Positions 24,561-34,201 of a stretch of 64,000 bases of DNA are shown here, piece after piece. The number at the start of each line of letters is the position of its first letter. Position 1 is the first letter of the stretch. The position numbers and the translations under genes are program-made. Source of the stretch: Phenylobacterium sp. (lineage in GTDB: Bacteria; Pseudomonadota; Alphaproteobacteria; Caulobacterales; Caulobacteraceae). The stretch is taken from contig JAGOQB010000005.1 in assembly GCA_017991675.1 (NCBI GenBank), positions 124,001-188,000 of the forward strand. The letters are read 5' to 3'. Below the pieces are notes generated by a model. It saw nothing but the letters and a program-made list of their open reading frames with translations. It ran no database searches and was not told the DNA's origin.

Positions 24561-24604
24561 CGCAGGGCCTCCCGATGGAAAGCCCTGCAATCAGGCGCTC
24601 AAGT

Positions 24605-25789
24605 TCAGGCCGCGTCCAGCGCCCGGCTGACGTCGCGGGTCAGGTCGCCGGCGCCTTCGAGCCCGACGCTCATCCGCACCCAGCCCTCGGTCAGGCCGAT
24701 TTCCAGGCGCTCGGCTTCGGGCATCGAGCGGTGCGTGGTGGTGCAGGGGTGGGTGGCCATCGACTTGGCGTCGCCGAGGTTGTTGGAGATGTCGACGATC
24801 TCCAGCGTGTCCAGGAACCGCCAGGCGGCTTCGCGGCTGCCCAGGTCGAAGGCCACGACATTGCCGCCGCCGGTCATCTGGTTGGCGACCAGCGCCGCCT
24901 GCGGGTGATCGGGCCGGGTCGGATAGAGCACCGTCTTGGCCTTCGAATGGGCGGCGATGACGTCGGCGACCTTGGCCGCGTTCTGGGCCTGGCGGGTGAC
25001 ACGCAGCTCCAGGGTCTCCAGGCCCTTGAGCAGGACCCAGGCGTTGAACGGCGACAAGGCCGGCCCGGTGTGGCGCAGGATGTCCTTATAGGCCTCGGTC
25101 ATCACCTGCTCGGCGCCCAGGATCGCGCCGCCCAGCACACGGCCTTGGCCGTCGATGTGCTTGGTGGCCGAATAGACGACGATGTCGGCGCCCAGGGCCA
25201 GGGGCTTCTGGAAGACCGGCGTGGCGAACACGTTGTCGACCACCAGCTTGGCGCCGGCCGCATGGGCGATCTCGGCGACTGCGCCGATGGCGGTCACTTC
25301 CAGCAGCGGATTGGCCGGGCTTTCGACCAGGAAGGCCTTGGTGTTGGGGCGTACTGCGTTCTTCCAGGCATCGAGGTCGGTGGCGTCGACATAGGTCACC
25401 TCGACCCCGAAACGCGGCATCCAGTCGGACAGGATCCAGCGGCAGGAGCCGAACAGCGCCCGGCCCGCGACGATATGATCGCCGGCCCGCACCAGGCCCT
25501 GCAGCGCCACATGCACCGCCGCCATGCCCGAGGCGGTCGCCCGGCAGACCTCGGCGCCTTCCAGCAGCGCCAGGCGGTCTTCGAACATCTGCGTCGTCGG
25601 GTTGCCGAAGCGCTGGTAGATGAAGCCCGGTTCTTCGCCGGAGAAGCGCTTGTCGGCGGCGCCGGCGCTCTCGTACGAGAAGCTCTGGGTCAGGAACAGC
25701 GCCTCGGAAATTTCTCCATAGAGCGTGCGCGCCAGGCCGCCACGCACCAGCTTGGTCTCGAGCTCCCAGTCGCGCGTGTCTTCGGCCAT
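24605..25789 (-). CDS. metZ: O-succinylhomoserine sulfhydrylase
   Basis: A 394-aa Cys/Met metabolism PLP enzyme that makes homocysteine directly from an activated homoserine and sulfide. It shows the PLP lysine in YSATKHIDGQGRVLGG, the tyrosine in YQRFGNPTTQMFEDRLALLEGAE and SGMAAVHVALQGLVRAGDHIV. This pattern is closer to MetZ than MetB or MetC. It is transcribed divergently from the dcd gene, with 138 nt between. I looked for a SAM-II riboswitch upstream and found no convincing match. Confidence 0.92.
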   Translation of the reverse strand: MAEDTRDWELETKLVRGGLARTLYGEISEALFLTQSFSYESAGAADKRFSGEEPGFIYQRFGNPTTQMFEDRLALLEGAEVCRATASGMAAVHVALQGLVRAGDHIVAGRALFGSCRWILSDWMPRFGVEVTYVDATDLDAWKNAVRPNTKAFLVESPANPLLEVTAIGAVAEIAHAAGAKLVVDNVFATPVFQKPLALGADIVVYSATKHIDGQGRVLGGAILGAEQVMTEAYKDILRHTGPALSPFNAWVLLKGLETLELRVTRQAQNAAKVADVIAAHSKAKTVLYPTRPDHPQAALVANQMTGGGNVVAFDLGSREAAWRFLDTLEIVDISNNLGDAKSMATHPCTTTHRSMPEAERLEIGLTEGWVRMSVGLEGAGDLTRDVSRALDAA

Positions 25790-25927
25790 GGTGGTTCCTT
25801 TCAGCTTAGGCTGGGCGTTCTAAACCTCGGCCCCGGCCTCCGCCACCAGTGAAAATCTGCCGCGGCTTGCAGGTGAAGCGGGCCTCCAGCCTTGCCAGAC
25901 TCGTGGCGGGCGGCGAGTGTCGCGCCG

Positions 25928-26941
25928 ATGAGCCACGCCCCCGGTATCCTGCCTTCCCAGTCTATCGACGAGCTGATCGCCGCGGGCGCCATCACGTCCT
26001 CCCGCCCGTTCGACCTCGACCAGGTGCAGCCCGCCAGCCTCGACCTGCGCCTGGGCGCGCGGGCCTGGCGCGTGCGCGCCTCGTTCCTGCCTGGGCTCGG
26101 GCGCACCGTGCCGCAGCGCCTCGAGGACGTGGCGATGCACGAACTCGACCTGACCCGCGGCGCGGTGCTCGAAAAGGGCTGCGTCTACATCGCCGAGCTG
26201 CAGGAAGCCCTGGCGTTGCCGAAGGGCATCTCGGCCCGCGCCAATCCCAAGAGCTCGACCGGCCGGGTCGACGTGTTCGTCCGGCTGCTGACCAACAATT
26301 CCGTCGCCTTCGACGACGTCGCCGAGGGATACGCCGGACCGACCTTTATCGAGATCGCGCCGCAGACCTTCTCGATCCTGGTGCGCACCTCCACCCGCCT
26401 GAACCAGCTGCGCCTGAAGCGCGGCGAGCCGCCGAAGCTCCAGGTCCGCAGCGTCGGGGTCGACCTCTCCGACGGCGTCGCCGGCTTCCGCGCCCGCCGC
26501 CATGCCGGGGTGGTCGACATGGACCATGTCGACGGTCACGACCCCAAGGATTTCTGGGAGCCGCTGATCCCGCGCCGCGGCGAGCTGCTGCTCGATCCGG
26601 GCGAGTTCTACATCCTGGCCTCCAAGGAGGCCGTGGAGATCCCGGTCATGGAGGCGGCCGAAATGACCCCGATCGATCCCTCGGTCGGCGAGTTCCGCGT
26701 CCATTACGCCGGCTTCTTCGATCCCGGTTTCGGCACCGCCGAGGCCGGCGGCGTCGGCTCGCGCGGCGTGCTTGAGGTGCGCAGCCACGAAACGCCGTTC
26801 CTGCTCGAGGACGGCCAGACCGTCGCTCGGCTGGTTTATGAACCGCTGACCGCGAAACCTGCCCGTCTCTACGGCGAGGGCGGCTCTCACTACCAGCGTC
26901 AGGGCCTCAAGCTCTCCAAGCACTTCCGGATCTGGGGCTAG
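25928..26941 (+). CDS. dcd: 2'-deoxycytidine 5'-triphosphate deaminase, double-length type
   Basis: A 337-aa enzyme that deaminates dCTP to dUTP for dTTP synthesis. It is about twice the usual Dcd length because two Dcd-like halves are fused, a form typical of alphaproteobacteria. The N-terminal half carries NPKSSTGRVD (nucleotide site) and FIEIAPQT. The C-terminal half has FDPGFG, LEVRSHETPF and GQTVARLVYEPL. The start ATG at 25928 follows the divergent metZ gene; an upstream in-frame ATG at 25892 gives a non-family leader. Confidence 0.9.
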   Translation: MSHAPGILPSQSIDELIAAGAITSSRPFDLDQVQPASLDLRLGARAWRVRASFLPGLGRTVPQRLEDVAMHELDLTRGAVLEKGCVYIAELQEALALPKGISARANPKSSTGRVDVFVRLLTNNSVAFDDVAEGYAGPTFIEIAPQTFSILVRTSTRLNQLRLKRGEPPKLQVRSVGVDLSDGVAGFRARRHAGVVDMDHVDGHDPKDFWEPLIPRRGELLLDPGEFYILASKEAVEIPVMEAAEMTPIDPSVGEFRVHYAGFFDPGFGTAEAGGVGSRGVLEVRSHETPFLLEDGQTVARLVYEPLTAKPARLYGEGGSHYQRQGLKLSKHFRIWG

Positions 26942-27009
26942 GCGCGAAGGGGCCTCGCGGCGCCCGCGCATGTGCTATGCTGGCGGCCTCCCCGCGGAGG
27001 ACGGTCGGC

Positions 27010-27486
27010 ATGCTGAAGCTGGACCATGTGGTGTTTCCGGTGCGCGAGGCCGGCGCCAGCCTCGCCTTCTATCGCGACGTTGTCGGGCTGGAGCTGGTCG
27101 AGGCCCATGAGGGCGACGATTGGGGCGACTACGCCTGGCTGATGATGATTTTCGCCCTGCCGGGGGGCGGTGAGATCGTCCTGGTGGAGCTGAAGGGCGC
27201 GCCGACGCCGCTCTATCGCGACCTTCCGAAGGACGCCCGCCACTACGCCATGTCGGCCGACACCGTGGCCGAGCTCGCGACCTGGCGGCTTCGGCTGCGC
27301 GAGGCCGGCGTCCGTTACTGGGAAGAGGATCACGGCGCCCAGCAGTCGATCTACTTCCAGGACCCGGACGGGGTGGTGCTGGAGGTGACCGCGCCGCCTA
27401 GCCGCCCGGCCTCAGGCGCGTCGGAGCGCGCACGGGCGACCGTGCGGCGCTGGATCGGGGACGGGGGCGGCGCGGCCCATCCTTGA
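27010..27486 (+). CDS. VOC-family (glyoxalase/bleomycin-resistance) protein
   Basis: A 158-aa protein: one VOC domain (LDHVVFPVREAGASLAFYRDVVGLELVE ... IYFQDPDGVVLEVTAPP) with the metal-type positions His6 and Glu in VLEV visible. A short C-terminal tail ends ATVRRWIGDGGGAAHP. VOC proteins include glyoxalases, dioxygenases and antibiotic-binding proteins, so the substrate cannot be assigned. It precedes purD closely (stop at 27484-27486). Confidence 0.85.
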   Translation: MLKLDHVVFPVREAGASLAFYRDVVGLELVEAHEGDDWGDYAWLMMIFALPGGGEIVLVELKGAPTPLYRDLPKDARHYAMSADTVAELATWRLRLREAGVRYWEEDHGAQQSIYFQDPDGVVLEVTAPPSRPASGASERARATVRRWIGDGGGAAHP

Positions 27487-27518
27487 CCGCCGCGCCCGCG
27501 CGCGCCAAACGCTCGCTC

Positions 27519-28793
27519 ATGAACATCCTCCTCGTCGGCTCGGGCGGGCGCGAACACGCGCTGGCCTGGAAGATCGCGGCCTCGCCGCTGGTGAAGCGTC
27601 TGGTCATGGCGCCGGGCAATCCGGGCATGGCGGCTCTTGGCGAGCTGGCGCCGTTGAAGACGACGGACGTCCCTGGTCTTCTGGCCCTGGCCAAGGACAT
27701 CGCCGCCGACCTGGTGGTGATCGGTCCTGAAGTCTCCGTCGAGGCCGGCCTGGCCGATGCGCTGAACGAAGCCGGCATTCCGTGCTTCGGACCCGTCGCC
27801 GCCGCCGGCCAACTGGAATCCTCCAAGGCCTTCGCCAAGGCCTTCACCGACCGCCACGGTCTGCCGACCTCCGGCTACAAGGTTTGCGATACGGCTGAGG
27901 CCGGCAAGGCCGCGCTCGACGCGTTCCAGCCGCCCTACGTGATCAAGGCCGACGGCCTGGCCGCCGGCAAGGGCGTGGTCATCGCCCAGGACCGCGCCGC
28001 GGCGGAGGCGGCCATCGACGACGCCCTCGGCGGCCGGTTCGGCCCCGCCGGCGCCCGCGTGGTGATCGAGGAATTCCTCGAAGGCGAGATCGGTTCGCTG
28101 TTCGCGCTCTGCGACGGCAAGGATTCGATCGTCTTCGGCGCGGTCCAGGACCACAAGCGCGCCTATGACGGCGAGCTTGGTCCCAACACCGGCGGCATGG
28201 GCACCTATTCGCCAGCCCCGGTGTTCACGCCGGAGCTGATCGAGCAGACCCGCCTGCGGCTGGCCGAGCCCGCCTTCGCCGGCATCGCCGCGGAGGGCGC
28301 GCCGTACAAGGGCGTGCTGTTCGTCGAGCTGATGGCCACCAAGGACGGCCCCAAGCTGGTGGAGTTCAACGTCCGCTTCGGCGATCCGGAATGCCAGGTG
28401 CTGATGTTGCGCCTGGAAAGCGACCTCGTGCCCTACCTCGTGGCCTGCGCCCACGGCACGCTGGGCCAGATGCCGCCGCCGGTCTGGCGCGACGAGTCCG
28501 CGATCTGCGTCGTCCTGGCCGCCGACGGCTATCCGGAAAGCCCGGTGACGGGATCGATCATCCGCGGCGCAGAGCAGGACTTCGGGCCGGACGTGGTGGT
28601 CTTCCACGCCGGCACTGCGCGCGACCCCGATGGGACCCTGCGCGCCTCGGGCGGGCGGGTGCTGAACGTCTGCGCCCGCGGCTCCAGCCTGCAGGAGGCC
28701 CGCGACAAGGCCTATGCGGCGATCGCGCGGATCGACTGGCCGGGCGGCTTCCATCGCACCGACATCGGCTGGCGGGCGCTGCAGCCCCGCTGA
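27519..28793 (+). CDS. purD: phosphoribosylamine-glycine ligase
   Basis: A 424-aa ATP-grasp enzyme, the second step of de novo purine synthesis. It starts MNILLVGSGGREHALAWKIAAS, the family's classical N-terminus. The ATP-grasp core is visible (VIKADGLAAGKGVVIAQD, EGEIGSLFALCDG, QDHKRAYDGELGPNTGGMGTYSPAP, EFNVRFGDPECQ). An in-frame TTG at 27483, overlapping the VOC stop, would add 12 residues before the conserved methionine; the ATG at 27519 is better. Confidence 0.95.
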   Translation: MNILLVGSGGREHALAWKIAASPLVKRLVMAPGNPGMAALGELAPLKTTDVPGLLALAKDIAADLVVIGPEVSVEAGLADALNEAGIPCFGPVAAAGQLESSKAFAKAFTDRHGLPTSGYKVCDTAEAGKAALDAFQPPYVIKADGLAAGKGVVIAQDRAAAEAAIDDALGGRFGPAGARVVIEEFLEGEIGSLFALCDGKDSIVFGAVQDHKRAYDGELGPNTGGMGTYSPAPVFTPELIEQTRLRLAEPAFAGIAAEGAPYKGVLFVELMATKDGPKLVEFNVRFGDPECQVLMLRLESDLVPYLVACAHGTLGQMPPPVWRDESAICVVLAADGYPESPVTGSIIRGAEQDFGPDVVVFHAGTARDPDGTLRASGGRVLNVCARGSSLQEARDKAYAAIARIDWPGGFHRTDIGWRALQPR

Positions 28794-28880
28794 CGTTCCC
28801 GCCGCGGAACGGCTTGCTCGCCAGGCCGTGGCCTCGGTATGGTGGTTCAAACAACTGTACGAACCGCCGAGGGAACCGCC

Positions 28881-29948
28881 ATGTCCGACACCGCCGAGCA
28901 GCAGCGCGAACAGCTCAACAGCGGGACCAAGGAGGTCGCCGAGTCCCATCGCTTCGATGAGGCGGCGCTGGCCGCCTGGATGCAGGCCAATGTCGAGGGC
29001 TATGCCGGGCCGCTGGAAGTGCGCCAGTTCAAGGGCGGCCAGTCGAACCCGACCTACCAGCTCGTCACCCCGACGAAGAAGTACGTCATGCGGCGCAAGC
29101 CGCCGGGCAAGCTGCTGCCCTCGGCGCACGCGGTCGATCGCGAGTACAAGGTGATCACCGCGCTCTATCCGACCGGCTTCCCGGTCGCGCGCTCCTACGG
29201 CCTCTGCACCGACGAGTCGGTGGTCGGCACCATGTTCTACGTGATGGACATGGTCGAAGGCCGGATCCTCTGGGACCAGCAGCTGCCGCAGTACGAGCCG
29301 GCCGAGCGCCATGCGATCTTCATGGCCAAGATCAACACCCTGGCCGACCTGCACAACACCGACTACCAGGCCATCGGCCTTTCCGACTACGGCAAGCCCG
29401 GCAACTATATGGGCCGGCAAGTCGACCGCTGGACCAAGCAGTACAAGGCCTCGGAGACCGTCCATATCGAGGAGATGGAGCGGCTGATCGACTGGCTGCC
29501 CAAAACCCTGCCCGAGCAGGAGCGCACCTCGATCGTCCATGGCGACTACCGGCTGGACAACATGGTCATCCACCCGACCGAAGCGCGCGTCATCGCCGTG
29601 CTCGACTGGGAACTGGGGACCCTGGGCGAACCGCTGGCCGACTTCACCTATCTGCTGATGAACTGGGTCAACGGCACGATCGCCCAGCTGCCGGATCTGA
29701 AGGCGCACGGCATTCCGAGCATCGAGGAGGCGGTCGAGGCCTATTGCGCCCGCACCGGCCGCGCGGGCCTGCATCACCTCGACTGGTTCCTGTCCTACAA
29801 CATGTTCCGCCTGGCCGGGATCTGTCAGGGCATCGTCGGCCGGGTGCGCGACGGCACGGCCAACAGCCCGCAGGCCGCAGCGATGGCCGAGCGGGTGCCG
29901 CTGCTGGCCAAGTCGGCGTGGGAGTACGCCCAGCGGGCGGGGGCCTAG
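28881..29948 (+). CDS. APH-type phosphotransferase family protein
   Basis: A 355-aa kinase-like protein of the aminoglycoside/choline phosphotransferase fold. It shows the P-loop-like GGQSNPTYQL, Lys in YVMRRKPPGKLLPSAH, the catalytic loop HGDYRLDNMV and the metal loop VLDWELGTLGEPLADF. This subgroup, with MRRKPPGKLLPSAHAVDREY, is the one fused to or found beside acyl-CoA dehydrogenases of ACAD10/11 type, which phosphorylate 4-hydroxy acyl-CoA. No acyl-CoA dehydrogenase neighbour is present here, so the role is inferred only. The ATG at 28881 has GAGGGAA about 6 nt upstream. Confidence 0.85.
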   Translation: MSDTAEQQREQLNSGTKEVAESHRFDEAALAAWMQANVEGYAGPLEVRQFKGGQSNPTYQLVTPTKKYVMRRKPPGKLLPSAHAVDREYKVITALYPTGFPVARSYGLCTDESVVGTMFYVMDMVEGRILWDQQLPQYEPAERHAIFMAKINTLADLHNTDYQAIGLSDYGKPGNYMGRQVDRWTKQYKASETVHIEEMERLIDWLPKTLPEQERTSIVHGDYRLDNMVIHPTEARVIAVLDWELGTLGEPLADFTYLLMNWVNGTIAQLPDLKAHGIPSIEEAVEAYCARTGRAGLHHLDWFLSYNMFRLAGICQGIVGRVRDGTANSPQAAAMAERVPLLAKSAWEYAQRAGA

Positions 29949-30014
29949 CAAGGTCCTTCGCGGCGTGCGAAGAGGGCGATCGGCCGATCGCCCAACGTCC
30001 GAGTACGGAGCCCC

Positions 30015-31955
30015 ATGACCGAGCTTACCGGCGCACCAGACGTCGTGCGCGAACGGCCGCCGATCTGGCGCCGCCGCCCCTGGCAGATCGCCGCCGGGGC
30101 GGTGCTCGCGATGGTCGCCGTGATCGTCTTCATGGTCTGGTCGCTGCCCCTCGGGCGGGCGCTTGAACCGTTGCCCGATCCGACGCTGGTGCTGGTCACC
30201 GCCGACGGCAAGCCGTTCGCCCGCCGCGGTTCCTACAAGGAGCAGCCGGTCGACGTGACCAAGTTGCCCGAGCACGTCCCGGGCGCGTTCATCGCCATTG
30301 AGGATCGGCGCTTCTACAGCCATTTCGGCATTGATTTGAAGGCCTTGACCCGCGCCCTGCAGCGCAACGTCTCGGCCGGCGAGGTCCAGCAGGGCGGCTC
30401 GACCATCACCCAGCAGCTGGCGAAGAACGCCTTCCTCAGCAACAAGCGCAGCCTGCGCCGCAAGGCCCAGGAAGCGATGATCGCGCTCTATCTCGAGGCG
30501 CGGCTGTCGAAGGACGAGATCCTCTCGCGCTATCTTTCGACCGTCTATTTCGGCGACGGGGTGTTCGGCCTGCGGGCCGCCGCGCGCCACTACTTCGACA
30601 AGACCCCCGAGACGCTCTCGATCGGCGAGGCGGCGATGCTGGCGGGCATGGTCAAGGCGCCCTCGCGCCTGGCCCCCACCGAGGACCTTGAGGCGGCCCG
30701 CGCCCGCGCCCGGATCGTGGTCGCAGCGATGGCCGAGCAGGGCGTCATAACGCCGCAGCAGGCCCGCGGGGTGCGCCCGGCCAGCGTCCGTTCGGGCCGC
30801 GAGAAGCTGCCGGTCGGTTCGTACTTCGCCGACTGGGTCTCGTCCCAGGCGCGCGAGGCGTTCGAGGCCGCCTATGGCGAGGTGATGGTCCCGACCACCC
30901 TCGACTCGATCCTGCAGGACCGCGCCGAGGAGATCGTGCGCACGGCCCTGAAGCGTCATGGCGGCTATCTGCACGCCAGCCAGGCGGCGCTGGTCGCCAT
31001 GCGTCCGGACGGCCGGGTGATCGTCATGGTCGGCGGCGACGACTACAAGGCCAGCCAGTTCAACCGCGTCACCGACGCCCAGCGCCAGCCCGGCTCAGCC
31101 TTCAAGCTGTTCGTCTACCAGGCCGCCCTGCGCCAGGGCATGACCCCCGACAGCCTGATCCTCGACGCCCCGGTGACGATCGCCGACTGGTCGCCGAAGA
31201 ACCACGAGGGCCACTACGCCAATCGCGAGATCCACCTGCGCAACGCCTTCGCCGGGTCCTCCAACGTGGCCGCCGCGCGGCTCGCCCAGCAGGTCGGGCG
31301 GGCGGCGATCATCAAGGCGGCCGAGGACATGGGCCTGCATTCGCAGTTTCCGCCCGACCTGACCCTGGCGCTCGGCACCGCGCCGACGACGCTGCTGGAC
31401 CTCACCGCGGCCTATGCCGGGGTGGCGGGCGGGCGCTACCCGGTGATCCCCTACGGCGTCATCCAGGCCCGCAAGCCTGCGCCGCACGAGCTGCCGGCCA
31501 AGGAACGCGACGGCCTGCGCGACCTGCTGCGCGCGGCGGTCACCTTCGGCACCGCCAACGGCGGCAACGTCTCGCAATACGCCTACGGCAAGACCGGCAC
31601 GACCCAGGACTATCGGGACGCGCTCTATCTCGGCTATGTCGGCGATCTGGTGATCGGCGTCTGGGTCGGCAACGACGACAACAGTCCGATGAACGGGGTG
31701 GCCGGCGCCGGCCTTCCGGCTGAGATCTGGCGCGACTTCGCGCGGTTCGCGATGAGCAAGGGCGTGGTGCGGGCCAACGGCCGCCAGATCGGCCTGGCCC
31801 CGGTCGCGCCGCCGCCAGTCGAGGCCCCCGAGCTGTCGATCGACGATCTCATTCCGGTGGAGCCGGCTGATCCGGCCGCGCCGCCGCCCGAGGCCGCGCC
31901 TGCGCCGTCGCCGGTCGCGCCCGCGCAACCGGAGCCCGCCCAGCCGATCTTCTAG
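30015..31955 (+). CDS. class A penicillin-binding protein (bifunctional)
   Basis: A 646-aa peptidoglycan synthase. It has a cytoplasmic N-terminus, one membrane span (about 27-45, IAAGAVLAMVAVIVFMVWSL), then a glycosyltransferase-51 domain with the catalytic IEDRRFYSHFGID and GGSTITQQLAKN. The transpeptidase domain carries SxxK (PGSAFK), SSN (AGSSNVA) and KTG (YGKTGTTQD). A Pro/Ala-rich C-terminal tail closes it. All motifs for both activities are intact. Which Caulobacter PBP (PbpX, PbpY, PbpC class) it is cannot be decided here. Its stop shares a CTAG with the convergent lpxK stop. Confidence 0.92.
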   Translation: MTELTGAPDVVRERPPIWRRRPWQIAAGAVLAMVAVIVFMVWSLPLGRALEPLPDPTLVLVTADGKPFARRGSYKEQPVDVTKLPEHVPGAFIAIEDRRFYSHFGIDLKALTRALQRNVSAGEVQQGGSTITQQLAKNAFLSNKRSLRRKAQEAMIALYLEARLSKDEILSRYLSTVYFGDGVFGLRAAARHYFDKTPETLSIGEAAMLAGMVKAPSRLAPTEDLEAARARARIVVAAMAEQGVITPQQARGVRPASVRSGREKLPVGSYFADWVSSQAREAFEAAYGEVMVPTTLDSILQDRAEEIVRTALKRHGGYLHASQAALVAMRPDGRVIVMVGGDDYKASQFNRVTDAQRQPGSAFKLFVYQAALRQGMTPDSLILDAPVTIADWSPKNHEGHYANREIHLRNAFAGSSNVAAARLAQQVGRAAIIKAAEDMGLHSQFPPDLTLALGTAPTTLLDLTAAYAGVAGGRYPVIPYGVIQARKPAPHELPAKERDGLRDLLRAAVTFGTANGGNVSQYAYGKTGTTQDYRDALYLGYVGDLVIGVWVGNDDNSPMNGVAGAGLPAEIWRDFARFAMSKGVVRANGRQIGLAPVAPPPVEAPELSIDDLIPVEPADPAAPPPEAAPAPSPVAPAQPEPAQPIF

Positions 31956-32944
31956 CGGTAGGGGGCCAGCAGGCGTTCGAGGGCGGCCTCGTCCTCGAAC
32001 ACCGCGCGCACGGGCCAGGCCTTGGCGCGCTGACGCCAGGCGGGCGGCAGCCGCACCCAGTCCTTTTCAGTGGTCACCAGGCCGGCGTCGAAGATCTCGG
32101 CGCGGCCCTCGATCAGCTTCAGGGCAGCGGCGTCGTAGGCGAAGTGGTCGGGGAACGGCACGAAGTCGACCAACTCGCATCCGGCCGCCTTCAGCGCCCG
32201 CTCGACCTTCCAAGGCATGCCGATGCCGGCGAAGCCCACCTGCGGTCCAGCAGGCGGCGGCTCGGCCGGCTCCAGGCGCGCGATCAGCACCGGCTTGGCG
32301 GCCAGCGCCGCCAGCAGTTCGGGGTCAGGCCGGTCCAGGTCGGCCGGCAACATCAAGATCACCGCATCAGCCCGGGCCAGCCCGACCGCCAGCGGCTCGC
32401 GCAGCGGCCCGGCCGGGAACACCGAGCCGTCGCCGAGCGGCCAGACCCCATTGCGGGTCTCGCCGTCGACGACGACCAGCGACAGGGCCTTTTTCAGGCT
32501 GGGGTTCTGATGGCCGTCGTCCATGACGATAGCGGACGCGCCGGCCCCGACGGCGGCCAGGGCGCCGGCGGCGCGGTCGCGGGCGATCCAGATCGGCGCG
32601 TCAGCCGCGAGCATCAGTGGCTCGTCGCCCACGTCAGCGGCGGTGTGGCGGGCCGGGTCGACCCGCAGCGGGCCGTGCTCTGAGCCGCCGTAGCCGCGCG
32701 ACAGGCCGTGTGCGCCGGGCAGCCGGCGCAGCAGTTCGCGCACGACCGGCGTCTTGCCCGAGCCGCCGACCGTCAGGTTGCCGACGCAGATCACCGGCGC
32801 GCCGGGATCGACCGGCCGGGCGCGCGCCATGCGCCGCGCCGTGGCCGCCGCCCAGATCCAGGACACCGGCTTCAAGAGGGCCCGGGTGACCGGGGCGGGC
32901 GCGCCCTCGCGGACGTACCACCAGCGCGGGGTGGAGAGTTTCAT
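31952..32944 (-). CDS. lpxK: tetraacyldisaccharide 4'-kinase
   Basis: A 330-aa kinase that phosphorylates the 4' position of the lipid A precursor at the inner membrane. The Walker A motif is VGNLTVGGSGKTPVVREL, with the usual N-terminal WW(Y)-type amphipathic start (STPRWWYVREGAP). LVTTEKDWVRLPP near the C-terminus is conserved in LpxK. Its start overlaps the waaA stop (ATGA, 32941-32944), so the two are translationally coupled. It ends against the PBP gene, sharing CTAG at 31952-31955. Confidence 0.95.
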   Translation of the reverse strand: MKLSTPRWWYVREGAPAPVTRALLKPVSWIWAAATARRMARARPVDPGAPVICVGNLTVGGSGKTPVVRELLRRLPGAHGLSRGYGGSEHGPLRVDPARHTAADVGDEPLMLAADAPIWIARDRAAGALAAVGAGASAIVMDDGHQNPSLKKALSLVVVDGETRNGVWPLGDGSVFPAGPLREPLAVGLARADAVILMLPADLDRPDPELLAALAAKPVLIARLEPAEPPPAGPQVGFAGIGMPWKVERALKAAGCELVDFVPFPDHFAYDAAALKLIEGRAEIFDAGLVTTEKDWVRLPPAWRQRAKAWPVRAVFEDEAALERLLAPYR

Positions 32945-34191
32945 GCCGGCAGCAAGGGGCTGAGCAGGGCCAGCGCCTGGTCCAGCGCCGCGCCCTGGCG
33001 TTCGGCATAGGCCAGCGCCGCGCGCCCGATCCGTGGCGCGATCAGCGGCTCGTTCAGCAGCCCGCGCAGGTCGCGGGCCAGGGCCGCTTCCCCAGCGCAG
33101 CGGATGGCGGCCACGCGGTCGAACATCTCCTCATAGGTCGCCGCGGCGTTGAACACGTCCGGGCCGGTGAGGATCGGAACCCCCAGCCGCGCCGGCTCCA
33201 GCGGATTGTGGCCGCCGACGCCGGGCACGAAGCTGCCGCCCATCACCACGACGTCGCAGGCGCGGAAGAACAGGCCCATCTCGCCCAGGGTGTCGGCCAC
33301 ATAGGCGGTGGTCGTCGCGCTCAGCGGCTCGCCAGCCGCTCGCCGCGCCGTGGAATAGCCCAACTGGGTCAGCAGCGCGGCGACCGCCGCGCCGCGGTCG
33401 GGATGACGCGGGGCGACGATCAGCAGGGCGCCGGTCCCGGCGGCGGCGCGGGCGATGATTTCGTCCTCGCCCGGATGGGTGCTAGCCGCCAGGATGACCT
33501 GGCGATCGCCGATCGCGGCTCGCAGTCGTTCGAGCTCCGCCGGATCGGCGGGCAGCGGCGCGCCGATGTTCTTGAGGTTCAGGTGCGGCCCGGTCGTCGC
33601 GCCCAGGGCGCGCAGCCGCGCCTCGGTGTCGGCGTCCTGGGGCAAGATCAGGTCGAAGGCGCCCAGCACGGCCCGCGCCGCCGCGGGCGCGCGGCGCCAT
33701 CCATCGGCGCTGGCCTGGGTCATGCGCGCCGAGATCAGCGCCAGCTTCGCGCCGCGCGCCTTCGCCCCGAGGATCAGGTTGGGCCAGAGTTCGCTCTCGA
33801 CCTGGATGGCGGCGTCCGGCCGCCAGTGGTCGAGAAAGCGTCGAACGGCGCCGGGCGCGTCGACCGGCGCATACTGGTGGATGACGCCGGGCGGCAGGCG
33901 CTTGCTGAGCAGTTCGGCCGAGGTGCGGGTCCCCGAGGTGACCAGCAGCGTCAGGCCCGGTCGCGCCAGCGCCTGGGCCAGCGGCAGCAGCGAGAGGCTC
34001 TCGCCGACGCTGACCCCGTGCAGCCAGACCAGCGGGCCCGGCGGGCGGGCGAGGCCGGCGCGGCCGAGGCGCTCGCCGATGCGGGCAGGGTCTTCCTTGC
34101 CGCGGGCGGCGCGCCGGCGCAGGAGCCCGGGCGCCAGGGGTTCGGCCAGCCCGGTGGCGGCGGCGTAGAGCGCGAGGGGAAGCGGACGCAA
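32941..34191 (-). CDS. waaA: 3-deoxy-D-manno-octulosonic acid transferase (Kdo transferase)
   Basis: A 416-aa GT-B glycosyltransferase that adds Kdo to lipid A precursor. Visible blocks are VWLHGVSVGESLSLLPLAQAL, VESELWPNLILGAKARGAKLALISARM, ILAASTHPGEDEII, VMGGSFVPGVGGHNPLEPARLGVPILTGP. The N-terminus is membrane-associated (LALYAAATGLAEPLAPGL). No ATG gives a family N-terminus; I chose the TTG at 34189-34191, 10 nt after the CDF stop. The frame runs further upstream but overlaps the CDF gene. Confidence 0.93.
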   Translation of the reverse strand: MRPLPLALYAAATGLAEPLAPGLLRRRAARGKEDPARIGERLGRAGLARPPGPLVWLHGVSVGESLSLLPLAQALARPGLTLLVTSGTRTSAELLSKRLPPGVIHQYAPVDAPGAVRRFLDHWRPDAAIQVESELWPNLILGAKARGAKLALISARMTQASADGWRRAPAAARAVLGAFDLILPQDADTEARLRALGATTGPHLNLKNIGAPLPADPAELERLRAAIGDRQVILAASTHPGEDEIIARAAAGTGALLIVAPRHPDRGAAVAALLTQLGYSTARRAAGEPLSATTTAYVADTLGEMGLFFRACDVVVMGGSFVPGVGGHNPLEPARLGVPILTGPDVFNAAATYEEMFDRVAAIRCAGEAALARDLRGLLNEPLIAPRIGRAALAYAERQGAALDQALALLSPLLPA

Positions 34192-34201
34192 GGGGCGGGG
34201 C

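Noticed and set aside
25790..25927. Possible SAM-II riboswitch upstream of metZ
   Set aside because: The 138-nt divergent gap lacks the SAM-II core (a CGTGGTGATTTG-like stem with downstream pseudoknot). Without the consensus I do not call it.
27351..30974. A 1207-codon open frame on the minus strand, antisense to the VOC, purD, phosphotransferase and PBP genes
   Set aside because: It lies opposite four well-supported genes, is rich in Arg/Gly/His/Asp typical of GC-biased shadow frames, and shows no domain. Its length results from GC3 bias in the sense genes.
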